A program made the position numbers and the translations under genes. A stretch of DNA of 64,000 nucleotides from Magnetococcales bacterium (GTDB taxonomy: Bacteria > Pseudomonadota > Magnetococcia > Magnetococcales > JADFZT01): contig JADFZT010000008.1 in NCBI GenBank assembly GCA_015232395.1, positions 2,044-66,043 on the forward strand, read 5' to 3'. Shown one piece after another: positions 37,280 through 47,731 of this stretch (positions within the stretch are counted from its first letter, which is position 1; each line of letters begins with the position of its first letter). The notes below the pieces were generated by a model. The model was not told where the DNA came from, searched no databases, and saw nothing but the letters and a program-made list of their open reading frames with translations.

Positions 37280-38911
37280 CTATTCATCTATAAGCAGCCG
37301 CCCCTTCATGCCGTCAATTCGATCCGGAGAGAGGGTAAAACCGATCATGGAGAGATCATCCAGACGCACCTCCCCTCCTCGATAGGCCTCAAAAGCCTCC
37401 ATCAAGATTTTCTTCTGCTCCGACATATGGCGATCCCCATGTTCCAGGAGCAATTTTTTCAGTCGTCGATTGCCAAAGGAAAACCCTTTGGCCCCACCGG
37501 TCTGATCGATATAACCGTCACTGGTGAGATAGCAGGAAAGTTGACCATCGACGGGAATCACTTTGTTTTCGTATTGATAATTGAGATCGGACTTGCGGTA
37601 GCCCAAACTCTGTCGATTGCCTTTGATCACCGACACCTCCTGGGCGCCCTCCCGGACCAAAAACATCGAAAGCTTCGCCCCGGCATAGGTGATGGTTCGA
37701 TCCTTCACATTGACCGCAATCACCCCGGCATCCAGGCCATCGTCAGAGCGGGCGTGCCGGGTATGCTGCTGAAGACTGGTTTTAACCACATAGTTGAGCG
37801 CCTTGAGGATCTCTCCCGGATCGTGGCGCCCCTCGTCCTTGACGATACGCCGCAACCCGGAGTTGACGATCATGGTCATGAACGCCCCGGGAACCCCATG
37901 GCCGGTGCAATCCATCAGAGCCACGATAAACCCCTCTTCGTGGATATCAAAAAAGTAGATATCCCCGCCGACGATATCCCGGGGCTCCCACATGAAAAAA
38001 CTATCCGGCAAAAGTATCTGCACGTTCTCCAGGTTGGGCAGCAGGGAGTTTTGAATCATCCGGGCATATTCAATGCTTTCGGTGATCTGTTGATTGGCCG
38101 CCTCCACATCCAACAGGGTTTTATGCAACACTTTGTTGTTGGCATCCAGCTCCTGGGTGCGCTCCCGGACCTTCTCTTCCAGGTTTCGATTGTGCTCTTC
38201 CAGCTTTTCGTTGGCCTCTGCCAAAACCGCAAAGAGGGTTTTGAGAGAGACGCGCATGGACTCGAAGGATTTGGCCAGAATGCCGATTTCATCCTCTTTT
38301 TCATGCACGATTTCAACATCCAATTCACCACTAGCCAGGATGACGGCAGACTTTTTGAGTTTGTTGAGGGGATGAAAGATATGTCGGCGGGTAACCGTGA
38401 TGGTGGTGACGGAGATGGCCAAAATCACCAAGGCGGAAAGTGCCAGGAAGCCCATGATGTTGTTGGTCATCTGGGTCTTGATGTCATCCCGGGAAAGGGT
38501 GATCACCATATAGCCGACCCGCTCACCGTAATGGGTAATATTGACTGTTTTGGTCAAAAAACGGTCTGGATTGGCCAGTTCCCGATCCGGAAGGCCAAAC
38601 AGTTCAGGGCTTTTGAGGGTGGCAAAAACCTCTTCAGAATCGCCAATGACGGTTCGAACAACCACTTTGTCGGTAAATATTGCCTTGGCAAACTCCCGAA
38701 TGGACTCCTCTTCGATGTTCCACATGGCTGAAGAGAGACTGGCTTCAGCCAGCTTGCCCAAACTAACCAGCCGCTCTCGAAGCTGCTCTTCCAACCGTAC
38801 CCGATCAAAATGGATCATGGCGGCGGTAAACACCACCAAAATGATGGCTACCACCCCGATCAAGGTGTTGCGAAAACGATAGATGAGACTGTTTTTATTG
38901 GAAGATATCAT
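37280..38911 (-). CDS. SiaA-like membrane PP2C phosphatase
   Basis: A 543-residue sensor phosphatase. Membrane helices at about 15-33 and 151-173 flank an extracytoplasmic domain. HAMP (about 175-228) and a coiled coil lead to a SpoIIE/PP2C domain with metal ligands in VGGDIYFFD (Asp317), ALMDCTGHGVPG (Asp334) and DDLSMIGF. This is the layout of SiaA, which dephosphorylates SiaC in the Pseudomonas SiaABCD pathway. SiaB- and SiaC-like genes lie 3-4 kb away on the other strand, so the phosphatase identity is supported by context. It is not in one operon with them, unlike Pseudomonas. Confidence 0.85.
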   Translation of the reverse strand: MISSNKNSLIYRFRNTLIGVVAIILVVFTAAMIHFDRVRLEEQLRERLVSLGKLAEASLSSAMWNIEEESIREFAKAIFTDKVVVRTVIGDSEEVFATLKSPELFGLPDRELANPDRFLTKTVNITHYGERVGYMVITLSRDDIKTQMTNNIMGFLALSALVILAISVTTITVTRRHIFHPLNKLKKSAVILASGELDVEIVHEKEDEIGILAKSFESMRVSLKTLFAVLAEANEKLEEHNRNLEEKVRERTQELDANNKVLHKTLLDVEAANQQITESIEYARMIQNSLLPNLENVQILLPDSFFMWEPRDIVGGDIYFFDIHEEGFIVALMDCTGHGVPGAFMTMIVNSGLRRIVKDEGRHDPGEILKALNYVVKTSLQQHTRHARSDDGLDAGVIAVNVKDRTITYAGAKLSMFLVREGAQEVSVIKGNRQSLGYRKSDLNYQYENKVIPVDGQLSCYLTSDGYIDQTGGAKGFSFGNRRLKKLLLEHGDRHMSEQKKILMEAFEAYRGGEVRLDDLSMIGFTLSPDRIDGMKGRLLIDE

Positions 38912-39072
38912 TTCACGCCAATCACTCCCCGGAAGGAAAAATCAATCATGGGTAAAACACCCTGAAAACATCGAACAAGGAGGCAAATTCCCCCTGTCAT
39001 TTCCATCCCCTGGAGTCTGAAGCCCAGCAAAAAGAGACCATTGGCGCACTCACACACCTGTGCCTTGTGAGG

Positions 39073-39191
39073 ATCACCCACCCCAGGTTCCTTGGGAGGA
39101 TCACCCACCCCGGGTTCCTTGGGAGGATCACCCACCCCGGGTTCCTTGGACAATCACCCACCCCGGATCCTTGGGGGCGATCACCCACCCT
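39073..39191. repeat. Five-copy 27-bp tandem repeat downstream of hybrid kinase
   Basis: The core ATCACCCACCC recurs at 39073, 39100, 39127, 39153 and 39180, with surrounding GGTTCCTTGGGAGG; spacing is 27, 27, 26 and 27 bp. It directly follows the kinase stop at 39203 on the - strand. A 27-bp unit could encode nine residues (RNPGWVILP or KEPGVGDPP on the - strand), but the 26-bp step breaks every frame, so a coding role is unlikely. It may be a minisatellite or a transcript 3' structure. Confidence 0.8.
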
Positions 39192-39202
39192 GAAACCAGC
39201 TA

Positions 39203-41395
39203 TCAGGCCGATTTGGGCTTGGGGCGGTGTTGCCGCCAGGTTTCTACCAGTTCCTGTTTCAGCTCTTTAAGCTCCACATCCTTGCGAATATAATGGGCAG
39301 CTCCCTCCATGAGGCAGTTATCAATCACCCCCTGGTTGCCCACAGAAGAGAGCATCACCACCAACGCCCTGGGATCCCCGCCGACAATCTCAACAACGGT
39401 CTTAAGCCCGCCCTGCACCGGCATTTCCAGGTCCAGCAGGGTGAGGTCGGGTTTCAACTGACGATAGAGTTCAGCCCCCTCCTTGCCATTGGGAGCCTCG
39501 CCTACCACCTCTCCACCCAACAGGGAGACCGCCATTCGGACAGTCATGCGAATGCCGTCGTTGTCGTCAATGAGCAATACCCGAGGGGCCGGCTGGTCAA
39601 AGGAGCCCTCTTTCCCCCCGCCGTCACCCCGTAAATGGCTGGGATCCTTGGCGCTTTTGTCAGCAGGACTCTGTGCGACCGAGATCTGGGAACTTTCAGT
39701 TCCTCCCCCACTGGCTGTCGCAGCTGCCGAAACCTGTTTTTTGGGGGGTGGGGCCAGATCCATCTTGGGAGAAGCCAGATCAAAGGAGGAGATGGCTTTT
39801 TTTTCAGATACGCCGGTTTGTGCTTCGGAAACCTTTTCCGGCCGATAGCTGATCCAGGCATCCACCAAAGCTTTTCGCAGCTCAGGCAGACTCACATCCT
39901 TGCGGATAAAATGGGCCGCACCATTGAGCAGGCAGCTGTCCATCACATCATGGATACCCACCGAAGAGAGCATGACCACCAACGCATGAGGTTCATCCTT
40001 GATGATCTCCTTGACGGTTTTCAAGCCATCCTGAACGGGCATTTCCACATCGCACAGGGTCATGTCCGGCTTATGCTTGCGATGGAGCGCGGCCCCTTCT
40101 CGACCATTGGCGGCCTCTGCTACCACGTGGGCTCCCAGAAAGGTGAGGGCCATGCGCACGGTCATGCGGATTCCCGCATCGTCGTCGATCAGCAGCACCC
40201 TGGGGGCAGGCCTGGGAAACTGCACCACGGAGCCCACCGGATCCTCTTCCCGCAAGAGTTCCTTTTCCGGTGGTGGCTTTTGCCGGACCTGCTTCGGCGG
40301 GGGAGCCAAGGAGGGGGACGGTCGCAATCCCAGAAAGCCCAACCCCCCTTTGCTGGCGGGTTCCGGCTCCTCAGGAAGACCAAATTGCAGATCCCAGCCG
40401 TCATCATCTTCCTCCTCCGGGGCCGCTGCTGCCTCCCCAGGGACGGCTTCAGGGGTGGCCTCGTCCGTTACCCCAGCATTCGCCTCATCAGCCTCCTCCC
40501 GGGTCGCGGCCTCCTCGGCTGGCCCAAAGGAGACCGTAAAGGTGCTCCCCTGGCCAACGGTGCTCTCAACTGCAATGACCCCCTGATGGGCATCGACGAT
40601 TTTTTTGACGATGGCGAGCCCCAAACCGGTGCTTTTTTCCCCGGCCGTGGGGGCGACGCTCAATTTTTGGAAGGAGCCGAACAGTTTTTCCTGTTCATCT
40701 TCGGGAATCCCCGGCCCCTGGTCCCGCACCGAAAAACCCGGACGTCCCGACATCATCCCCCGGGTGACGGTGATGGTGGTGCCCGCTTCGGAAAACTTGA
40801 TGGCGTTGCTGATAAAGTTGTCCACCACCTGACTCATCCGGTCGGGATCAAACTGAAAAGCAGGCAAGGTAGAGAGATCTTCCACTTTGATGGTGATCTG
40901 CTTGCGATCAGCGATCACCCGCATCAACAGCACCCGGCTGTCGATCAAGTCACCCAGCTTCCCCTCGCTCAGGCGCAGGGAAAGTTTGCCGCTTTCGATC
41001 ACGGAGACATCGAGCAGATCGTTGAGCAGCCGGAGCATCTCACCGCTGGTGCGGTGGATGGTCTGGGTAAACTCCTGTTTTTGATCCGGGGAGAGAGTCG
41101 CCTCATCCAGCAAAAATTCACTCAAACTGCGGATGGTGGTGCAGGGATTGCGGAGATCGTGGGCGGCCATCCCCAAAAACTTGTTCTTGACTTCATTAAG
41201 CTCCCGCAACTCCTCTTGCTGGCGATCACTCAGCTTGACCAGTCGGGAGGTCTGCCGGAATAATTTTTTATAGGCCTTGAACAGCGCAGCATAATCCTTG
41301 CCCAGGGGGCCATCCTTGACCCCTTTATTTTCCAGCAACTCCTGGGCTCGAAGGATGGTGCGCTCTTCTTTTTCGAAAATGGAATGGTCTGACAT
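39203..41395 (-). CDS. Hybrid sensor histidine kinase with two receiver domains
   Basis: A 730-residue cytosolic kinase without membrane segments. A short coiled N-terminus leads to HisKA (AAHDLRNPCTTIRSL, His in AHDLRN) and an ATPase domain (DNFISNAIKFSE, VRDQGPGIPED, STGLGLAIVKK). An acidic Glu/Ala linker, then two receivers follow: VLLIDDDAGIRMTVRMAL with MTLCDVEMPVQDG, and VLLIDDNDGIRMTVRMAV with LTLLDLEMPVQGG. The receivers are very similar, so they arose by duplication. The ATG at 41395 is favoured by an AGGA upstream. It sits between the SiaA-like gene and siaBC, so it may feed the switch. Confidence 0.9.
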   Translation of the reverse strand: MSDHSIFEKEERTILRAQELLENKGVKDGPLGKDYAALFKAYKKLFRQTSRLVKLSDRQQEELRELNEVKNKFLGMAAHDLRNPCTTIRSLSEFLLDEATLSPDQKQEFTQTIHRTSGEMLRLLNDLLDVSVIESGKLSLRLSEGKLGDLIDSRVLLMRVIADRKQITIKVEDLSTLPAFQFDPDRMSQVVDNFISNAIKFSEAGTTITVTRGMMSGRPGFSVRDQGPGIPEDEQEKLFGSFQKLSVAPTAGEKSTGLGLAIVKKIVDAHQGVIAVESTVGQGSTFTVSFGPAEEAATREEADEANAGVTDEATPEAVPGEAAAAPEEEDDDGWDLQFGLPEEPEPASKGGLGFLGLRPSPSLAPPPKQVRQKPPPEKELLREEDPVGSVVQFPRPAPRVLLIDDDAGIRMTVRMALTFLGAHVVAEAANGREGAALHRKHKPDMTLCDVEMPVQDGLKTVKEIIKDEPHALVVMLSSVGIHDVMDSCLLNGAAHFIRKDVSLPELRKALVDAWISYRPEKVSEAQTGVSEKKAISSFDLASPKMDLAPPPKKQVSAAATASGGGTESSQISVAQSPADKSAKDPSHLRGDGGGKEGSFDQPAPRVLLIDDNDGIRMTVRMAVSLLGGEVVGEAPNGKEGAELYRQLKPDLTLLDLEMPVQGGLKTVVEIVGGDPRALVVMLSSVGNQGVIDNCLMEGAAHYIRKDVELKELKQELVETWRQHRPKPKSA

Positions 41396-42146
41396 GAGCG
41401 TGAATCCTGTTCCTGTAGACTCCTGGTGCCTGGCCCTGAAAAAAACCAAAAACGGCTGACCCATGCCGACTTACCGAAAGGGGGCTTTATAAAGCTTTTT
41501 TCGGTGCGTCAGCTCATTTTTCAGTTGAATGACTTGGCAACACCTTGTCTCAAACGGCCTTATCCTCTGAATTTACCCGCTTTTTTGCCATCGCAGCTTT
41601 TGATGGTCACCACCAAAAACCTACTTCAACAGGCAGCCGGGCACCTGCCCCTGTAGCGCTTCCATCCCAGCCAAACCGGAAAATGGTCACCCAGACCAAA
41701 AACAGACGGCCTCCCAAACAGACACCATCGCCTCACCAGCCTGAAAACCAAACAATAAACGACTCCCAAACCAGGGTAATGACAAGGTGATGATCAAGGC
41801 GGTCAGGGATACGGTTTTCCAAGCCATGCATCTTAACATGAAAAACCCGCCTGGCCAACGAAACCGCAAACCACCCCCAAGCCCTCTCACCATGGCCTGA
41901 AAAACCACCCGGCCAACCTCCCCATGCCCATTTCAACCTCCTTCCGAAGGTATCCACCATCCCGCTACTGAAAAACCCGAACCACCTGTTAACAAATAGA
42001 CAATACACGCAAGTGGCGTTGGACAAAACGGGTTCAAGATGGTAACTTTCAACACTGGCTGGATTCTCTATTCGACCCGATAAAGAATCCCGATCCGCTT
42101 ATATTTTCGACAGCGGACAAATATTTTGTCTGGGGTTAGTGTCTTA
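41396..42146. other. Intergenic region, no firm gene
   Basis: About 750 bp between the divergent hybrid kinase and siaBC. On the - strand two overlapping short frames include a hydrophobic stretch (SLTALIITLSLPW), but they lack ribosome sites or family matches. Right-hand part is AT-rich and probably carries the siaBC promoter. Confidence 0.4.
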
Positions 42147-42680
42147 ATGGACTTTTACGCTTTCAATGATTTCATGAAAAATGAACGTCTCCTGTTCTGT
42201 TATCGGGGGGCGATCACCCAGGCGATCATGGAAAATGCCGGGGAGACGTTGAAGGCCCACTTTGAGCTGACCCACACCCAAACTGCCCGGGCGATGCGTA
42301 CCTTTTCCGCTTTCGTGGAACTGATGCAAAACATCGAACGCTACTCTCCGGAAAGCGCCGAGCCACCGGTCACCCTGGAAGGCAAAAACGGCATCGTCGC
42401 GGTAGGCCACACCGGAAAAGATTATTTTCTCTATTCAGGCAATACCGTCAGCCAGGAAAAAAGCACCCTTCTTCAAGAAAAGCTGAGCCCCATCAAAGGG
42501 ATGGATGCCGCCGAACTCAAGGCCTTTTACAAGACGAAACGCCGTGAAGGGCCAGACGAACACAGCCTGGGCGCAGGGCTTGGTTTTATTGAACTGGCCC
42601 GTAACTGCCAAACGTTCGACTTCGACCTCCAGGCACAAGACAACGAAACAACCTTTTTTTCAATCCGGGTTCTGGTCTGA
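42147..42680 (+). CDS. siaB: SiaB family protein kinase
   Basis: A 177-residue GHKL-fold serine/threonine kinase-like protein of the SiaB family. FSAFVELMQNIERYS holds the N-box (Glu58, Asn62), and LGAGLGFIELAR is a lid-like glycine motif. In Pseudomonas, SiaB phosphorylates SiaC against the SiaA phosphatase, setting activity of the SiaD diguanylate cyclase. The gene ends 34 bp before siaC on the same strand. An earlier TTG at 42126 is possible; the ATG fits the family. Confidence 0.82.
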   Translation: MDFYAFNDFMKNERLLFCYRGAITQAIMENAGETLKAHFELTHTQTARAMRTFSAFVELMQNIERYSPESAEPPVTLEGKNGIVAVGHTGKDYFLYSGNTVSQEKSTLLQEKLSPIKGMDAAELKAFYKTKRREGPDEHSLGAGLGFIELARNCQTFDFDLQAQDNETTFFSIRVLV

Positions 42681-42714
42681 TCCAGAAACACCCAAGGTAC
42701 AGGAGAAGCTCAAG

Positions 42715-43101
42715 ATGGAACCGCTCGTGATCGAAGGGACCAAATCCACCCCGGACATTCACTTCGACGCAGCCAACAACCTGCTGCAACTCAAAGGGCA
42801 ATCCTATCCGGAAAATGCCGCTCAATTTTATCAGCCGATCTTCGCCTGGATCGAATCCTTCCTGGAAAAGAGCGCTGGTGATGAGGTAAAGGTGGTCCTG
42901 GAGATCGTCTATTTCAACAGCTCCAGCTCCAAGGTGCTCCTCGACCTCATGGACACCCTGGAAGAAGCTGCAGACGATGGCAAAAAAGTGATCGTTGAAT
43001 GGCGCTACGACCAGGAAAACGACTTGGCTGAAGAGTATGGCGAAGAGTTTAAGGAAGATCTGGAAGCGGTGGATTTCCGGATGGTGCCTATCTCTGAATA
43101 G
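42715..43101 (+). CDS. siaC: SiaC family regulatory phosphoprotein
   Basis: A 128-residue DUF1987/SiaC family protein. The EIVYFNSSSSKVLLDLMDTL region carries the expected phospho-acceptor cluster (Ser69-Ser72), and HFDAANNLLQLKGQSYPENAAQFYQPIFAWIE is the characteristic N-terminal half. In studied systems unphosphorylated SiaC binds and activates a diguanylate cyclase. No dedicated cyclase follows, so the GGEEF protein at 31735-32712 or one elsewhere could be the output. AGGAGA lies nine bases before the ATG, supporting coupling to siaB. Confidence 0.82.
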   Translation: MEPLVIEGTKSTPDIHFDAANNLLQLKGQSYPENAAQFYQPIFAWIESFLEKSAGDEVKVVLEIVYFNSSSSKVLLDLMDTLEEAADDGKKVIVEWRYDQENDLAEEYGEEFKEDLEAVDFRMVPISE

Positions 43102-43117
43102 AGGTCCGGTTCTCCAC

Positions 43118-43147
43118 GAGCGGCCACTTCATACGGAGAGGCCGCTC
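43118..43147 (+). terminator. Hairpin downstream of siaC
   Basis: GAGCGGCC (43118-43125) pairs with GGCCGCTC (43140-43147) over a 14-base loop, 16 bp after the siaC stop. There is no U-run, so it could be a Rho-type end or a stabilising structure. The gap to the next gene (to 43455) shows no other feature. Confidence 0.4.
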
Positions 43148-43455
43148 CATGATCCAGGTCGAAGCTTCGGCCCCCTTCCCGGATTGGAGCCAAATCATAA
43201 CCCACCTTTTGCCTTCCCCTGCCAGAGAGTATTACCCATCCACATTCGCTCAGCTGGAAGCCTGTTGAATAGGTCGGCCCTGACTTTCAAACAAGGCTTG
43301 TATTTTTTAAAAATCGCTTCACATTCAACTAGCTGCAAGACCAACAGCAAGCCGCACAACGTTTCATCAAGGCAAGTGGCCTATGGCAACTGGCGCTAGC
43401 AATCAACCCCCTGCCCCCTTTCAACCATTCCTGGCCACTTTCTCTATCAACTTCC

Positions 43456-43899
43456 ATGAAATCATGCCGACCAACCCTCCCATGGTTCCTGTTTCTGACC
43501 ATCTTTTTGGCCACTCCGGCGGTATGGGCAGATGTATTCAACCATTCCCCCTACCCCCTCTTCATTAAAAGCGAATCCTCCGGCGCCATTCATCCCCTCC
43601 CCCCGGGGAAAAGCTATCTGGGCACCCACGACGCCGTGGTCATCTGCCAGGGGCTCACCCCGGGACAGGTATTCAAGAGCGTCAATCTGATTGATGTGAC
43701 GGTGGACCCGGCTGGACAGGCCAGATTTTCTGTCCGGGAAAGTCTGCCCTGGCTGGATCGCTGGCTGGCCCTCATCAAACAGCGCTTTGGCGGAGGCTTT
43801 ATGAAAAGCTCCCCGGTTCCTGCCTGGAACCCCACTTTTCGACTGGCCAAACGGGGCTGCCAGACAGAGGGAGCAGCGGATCCTATACCGGAAAGTTAA
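43456..43899 (+). CDS. Small secreted hypothetical protein
   Basis: A 147-residue protein that I do not recognise. A signal peptide (PWFLFLTIFLATPAVWA-D) precedes a compact region with YLGTHDAVVICQGLTPGQVFKSVNLIDVTVDPAG. A low-complexity hydrophilic tail follows. Two Cys residues after the signal could form a disulfide in the periplasm. No ribosome site of note is seen before the ATG, and the next gene (a large hybrid kinase) starts 145 bp later on the same strand, so it may be cotranscribed. Confidence 0.55.
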   Translation: MKSCRPTLPWFLFLTIFLATPAVWADVFNHSPYPLFIKSESSGAIHPLPPGKSYLGTHDAVVICQGLTPGQVFKSVNLIDVTVDPAGQARFSVRESLPWLDRWLALIKQRFGGGFMKSSPVPAWNPTFRLAKRGCQTEGAADPIPES

Positions 43900-44044
43900 A
43901 AACAGACCGAAAAGAGATCACCACCACCTGAACAATCTTCTTTATGAATATTAAAGTGGAAGCATCCTCCAGGAACGGCTTTCTCCTTGCTCCCATGGCG
44001 CGAGTTCAACAAAATAGCTGAAAATAATGCGACCAGGATTATTG

Positions 44045-47000
44045 ATGGATAAAGTCACACAACCGGGCCAACCCCACTTCACCTTTTCCGATTTCGGCAT
44101 GGAGGTGCTGGCGGGTGCGCTGGTGGCACTCCTCGGATTGGTCGTCCTCATCGGTTGGCACAGCCACAACATTTCCCTGATCCAGGCCCACGCCTCCCTG
44201 GTCCCCATGCAGTACAACACGGCGGTGGGGTTTTTGTTGTGTGGTGCAGGGCTGCTGGGAGCGGTAACAGCCCGGCATAATTTGACTCTCATTCTGGGAA
44301 CGCTGGTTCTCCTCTTGGGCTTTACCACCCTGGTGGAATATCTGCTGGCTGCGGACCTGGGCATCGACCAGATGTTCATGCGCTCCTACATCACCCAACA
44401 CACCTCCCACCCCGGGCGCATGGCCCCCAATTCCGCTCTCTGTTTTTCCCTGACCGGCTTTACCCTGATCAACATCCGCCTGCTCTCCCGGCATTGGCGA
44501 GGCCCCATGGCGGTGGGCATTTCCGGGGCATTGATCTTTGCCCTGGGGGCGGTACCTCTCCTGGGTTATCCCTTCCAGATGGAATCGGCCTATGGCTGGG
44601 GCGACCTGACCCGGATGGCCCTGCATACCGCCATCGGCTTCGTCACCCTGGGTATGGGACTTGTGGCCTATGCCTGGCGTTGGGAGCAGAAACAGAGCAC
44701 CCTTTTTCCCGCCTGGTTTCCGGTTTTGGCTACCCTGGTCACCTTCACCATTACCATCGCCCTGTGGCAGGCCTATCATGTTTTGGACATGGGCATTACC
44801 AATCCCCTGGAGAGCTTTTCTGCCCAGCATGCCCATGATGCCCTGTTGGTTTTTGGCCTGATACTGGGGGTTGTCCTGGGCACCACCATCCGCCTTTCCC
44901 AAACCGCTGCCAAACGGGCCGCCCTGGCTGAGGAGGTCAATCATCGCCTGGAGGTTGAAATACAGGTTCGCAAAAAAAGTGAAGCGGCCCTGGTCGAAAG
45001 TGAAGAACGCCTGCGCACCGTGCTCGAAAACATGCCCATCATGCTCGATGCCTTTGACGATGATGGACGGATCATCGTCTGGAACAATGCCTGTGAACAG
45101 CTGACCGGCTATGATTCCCAAGAGGTGATCGGCAACCCAAACATGCTTGAAAAATTCTATCCCGATCCCGATTATCGCACCCGGGTGATCGATTCCATCC
45201 GCAAAAAAGAGGGAGACTTTATCGATCAGGTCTTTGAGATGACCGCTAAAGATGGCCACAAGCGGATGGTTTCCTGGTCCAACATTTCCAACCGCATTCC
45301 CATCCCCGGCTGGTCCACCTGGGCGGTGGGGGTGGATATCACTGAGCGGGTTCGCTCCGAAGAGAAGCTCCGCAAGACCGCCCAGGCGCTGCAACAGAGT
45401 GAAACCCTCTTCCGCTCCCTTTTCGACAGTTCTCCCCTCCCCATGATGCTGGTGGAAGGCCCAGAACGCTCCATCAGCCTTATCAATAAAAAATTTACCG
45501 AACTGCTGGGGTATGATCGAGACGATATTCCAGATGTGAGCCATTGGTGGCCCCTGGCCTTTCCCGACCCAAGCTACCGGGAAGAGATCAAGGAAGCTTG
45601 GTGGAACCATCTACAGCAGGTAGAGGCTCAGCCCAGCGGTAATCATCCCCCTCTGGAAGCCCGGGTGCAGTGCAAGGATGATCGGGTCCGTTATCTGGAA
45701 GCGCTTTTTTCCCGCATTGGTGAAAAGGGGTTGGTCATTTTTTCCGACCAGACAGGCCGCAGACACATGGCAGAAACTCTCCGGCTCAGCGAGGAGCGCC
45801 ATCGCACCCTGGTGAGTGCTACCAGTTCGGTGGTCTGGACCACGGATGCCCAGGGTGGTTTTGCCGAACGACAATTTGGCTGGGAATCCTTCACGGGGCA
45901 ATCCTGGGAAGATCACCAGGGGTATGGCTGGCTGGAGATGATCTTTCCGGATGACCGGGAGAAGCTCCAAAAAGTGTGGCAAGAGGCCCTGGAAAGCCGT
46001 TCCATCTATCAATCAGACGGGCAAATCTGGCACCACGCCACCCAATCCTACCGCCACTTTACCGCACGTGCCGTGCCCCTCCTGGATAGCGACGGATCCC
46101 TTCGGGAGTGGATCGGCACCATCATCGATGAAACCGACCGCAAAGCGGCCCAAGCCTCTCTGGACCGCCTCCACCGCCGCAACGAGCTACTGCTCAATGC
46201 TGCTGGAGAAGGGATCTATGGCCTGGATCTGGAAGGACTCACCACCTTCATCAACCCGGCTGGAGCACGGATGGTTGGTTGGCAGGTAGAAGAGCTGGTG
46301 GGGCGCCCCCAACACGAGATGATCCACCACAGCCATGCAGACGGCACCCCCTATTCCCACAAGAACTGCCCCATTTACGAATCGATCCAGGATGGCAAGG
46401 TACACGTGGAGGAGCAGGAAGTGTTTTGGCGCAAGGATGGCTCCTGTTTTCCGGTCGCCTATGTCAGCACTCCCATCTGGGAGGATGGGGAGATTCAGGG
46501 GGCTGTGGTGGTCTTTCGGGATATTTCCGAGCGCAAACAGGCTGAAGCAGCCATCCAGCAAGGTAAGGAAGCGGCGGAAGTGGCCAACCGGGCCAAAAGC
46601 GAATTTTTGGCCACCATGAGCCACGAAATCCGCACTCCGCTGAACACCATCATCGGCATGACCGATATTCTCGGCGAATCCCCCCTCAACAACGAACAGA
46701 AAAACCAGGTCAACCTCCTCTCCCGGGCTGGTCAAGGTCTGCTGGCCATCATCAACGATATTCTGGACCTCTCCAAGATCGAAGCCGGCCACCTGCTCCT
46801 GGAAAACATTCCCTTCGACCTCCACGGATTGGTCAAGGGCATCGTCGAAATCCTGGAAGTGGCTGCACGGGAAAAAAATCTGCACATGGCCCACACCTTT
46901 TCCCCCGGGGTAGCGACCCATGTTTGGGGGGATGCCCAGCGGTTGCGCCAAGTGCTGCTCAACCTCCTGGGCAACGCCGTCAAATTTACCCCAGAGGGGG

Positions 47001-47731
47001 GGCGGGTTTCAGTGGTACTGCGGCCAAAGGAGGATAACCGGATCCGCTTTGAGGTGATCGATACCGGAGTAGGTATCCCCCCGGCCATCAAGGAACAGAT
47101 TTTTCAGCCCTTCACCCAGGCAGACTCTTCCACCACCCGGCGTTTTGGTGGAACAGGGCTGGGGCTCACCATCTGCCGGGAGTTGGTGGAACGCATGACC
47201 GGAGAGATCGGGGTGGAAAGTCAGGAGGGAAAAGGGGCGACATTTCATTTCGAGGTGCCCCTGCCCAGAGCCCCCGAGCCAAAATCCGACAACCTGAAAA
47301 ATGTCTTACGGGGACGCCCCCGCACCACCCCCGAAGCAGAAAAAAAGAAGGTGGCCGGTTTGTCGATCCTGCTGGTGGAGGATAGCGCTGACAATCGGTT
47401 ATTGATCGAACTTTATTTAAAAAAATCCCCCCATGAGCTAGCCTTTGCCGAGAATGGGCTGCAAGGGGTCGAAGCCTTCAAGAGCGGTCATTACGACCTG
47501 GTTTTCATGGACATACAGATGCCGGTGATGGATGGCTATACCGCTACCCGGGAAATACGGGCCTGGGAAAAAGAGACCGGTGCCAAGCCCACCCCCATTG
47601 TAGCCCTCTCTGCCCACGCCCTGAAGGAAGCCACCCAAAAGGCGTTGGATTCCGGCTGTAATGTGCACCTGACCAAACCCATCCGCAAAAAAAGATTGCT
47701 GGAATTTTTGAAACAATTGGCTCTGGAATAA
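44045..47731 (+). CDS. Large membrane PAS hybrid sensor histidine kinase
   Basis: About 1228 residues. Seven or so membrane helices within the first 300 residues (MASE-like sensor, e.g. [15 protein letters not shown]-type and [20 protein letters not shown] segments) precede four PAS-type domains (about 315-850). Then come HisKA ([17 protein letters not shown]), HATPase ([28 protein letters not shown]) and a C-terminal receiver ([30 protein letters not shown]). The ATG at 44045 has AGGA seven bases upstream. The signal is unknown; the membrane domain suggests sensing at or in the membrane. No HPt or regulator gene is adjacent. Confidence 0.92.
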   Translation: MDKVTQPGQPHFTFSDFGMEVLAGALVALLGLVVLIGWHSHNISLIQAHASLVPMQYNTAVGFLLCGAGLLGAVTARHNLTLILGTLVLLLGFTTLVEYLLAADLGIDQMFMRSYITQHTSHPGRMAPNSALCFSLTGFTLINIRLLSRHWRGPMAVGISGALIFALGAVPLLGYPFQMESAYGWGDLTRMALHTAIGFVTLGMGLVAYAWRWEQKQSTLFPAWFPVLATLVTFTITIALWQAYHVLDMGITNPLESFSAQHAHDALLVFGLILGVVLGTTIRLSQTAAKRAALAEEVNHRLEVEIQVRKKSEAALVESEERLRTVLENMPIMLDAFDDDGRIIVWNNACEQLTGYDSQEVIGNPNMLEKFYPDPDYRTRVIDSIRKKEGDFIDQVFEMTAKDGHKRMVSWSNISNRIPIPGWSTWAVGVDITERVRSEEKLRKTAQALQQSETLFRSLFDSSPLPMMLVEGPERSISLINKKFTELLGYDRDDIPDVSHWWPLAFPDPSYREEIKEAWWNHLQQVEAQPSGNHPPLEARVQCKDDRVRYLEALFSRIGEKGLVIFSDQTGRRHMAETLRLSEERHRTLVSATSSVVWTTDAQGGFAERQFGWESFTGQSWEDHQGYGWLEMIFPDDREKLQKVWQEALESRSIYQSDGQIWHHATQSYRHFTARAVPLLDSDGSLREWIGTIIDETDRKAAQASLDRLHRRNELLLNAAGEGIYGLDLEGLTTFINPAGARMVGWQVEELVGRPQHEMIHHSHADGTPYSHKNCPIYESIQDGKVHVEEQEVFWRKDGSCFPVAYVSTPIWEDGEIQGAVVVFRDISERKQAEAAIQQGKEAAEVANRAKSEFLATMSHEIRTPLNTIIGMTDILGESPLNNEQKNQVNLLSRAGQGLLAIINDILDLSKIEAGHLLLENIPFDLHGLVKGIVEILEVAAREKNLHMAHTFSPGVATHVWGDAQRLRQVLLNLLGNAVKFTPEGGRVSVVLRPKEDNRIRFEVIDTGVGIPPAIKEQIFQPFTQADSSTTRRFGGTGLGLTICRELVERMTGEIGVESQEGKGATFHFEVPLPRAPEPKSDNLKNVLRGRPRTTPEAEKKKVAGLSILLVEDSADNRLLIELYLKKSPHELAFAENGLQGVEAFKSGHYDLVFMDIQMPVMDGYTATREIRAWEKETGAKPTPIVALSAHALKEATQKALDSGCNVHLTKPIRKKRLLEFLKQLALE

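Noticed and set aside
38908-39188. - strand ORFs with RNPGWVILP or KEPGVGDPP repeats as a possible repeat peptide
   Set aside because: The 26-bp step in the array breaks both frames and no start or ribosome site is suitable. Treated as a DNA repeat.
41687-41908. Short - strand frame with a hydrophobic stretch, possible small membrane protein
   Set aside because: No ribosome site at any of its starts and no supporting context; the hydrophobic run alone is not enough.
44039-45610. A 523-codon - strand frame opposite the large hybrid kinase
   Set aside because: Shadow of the kinase reading frame; Gly/His/Gln-rich and unlike any family.
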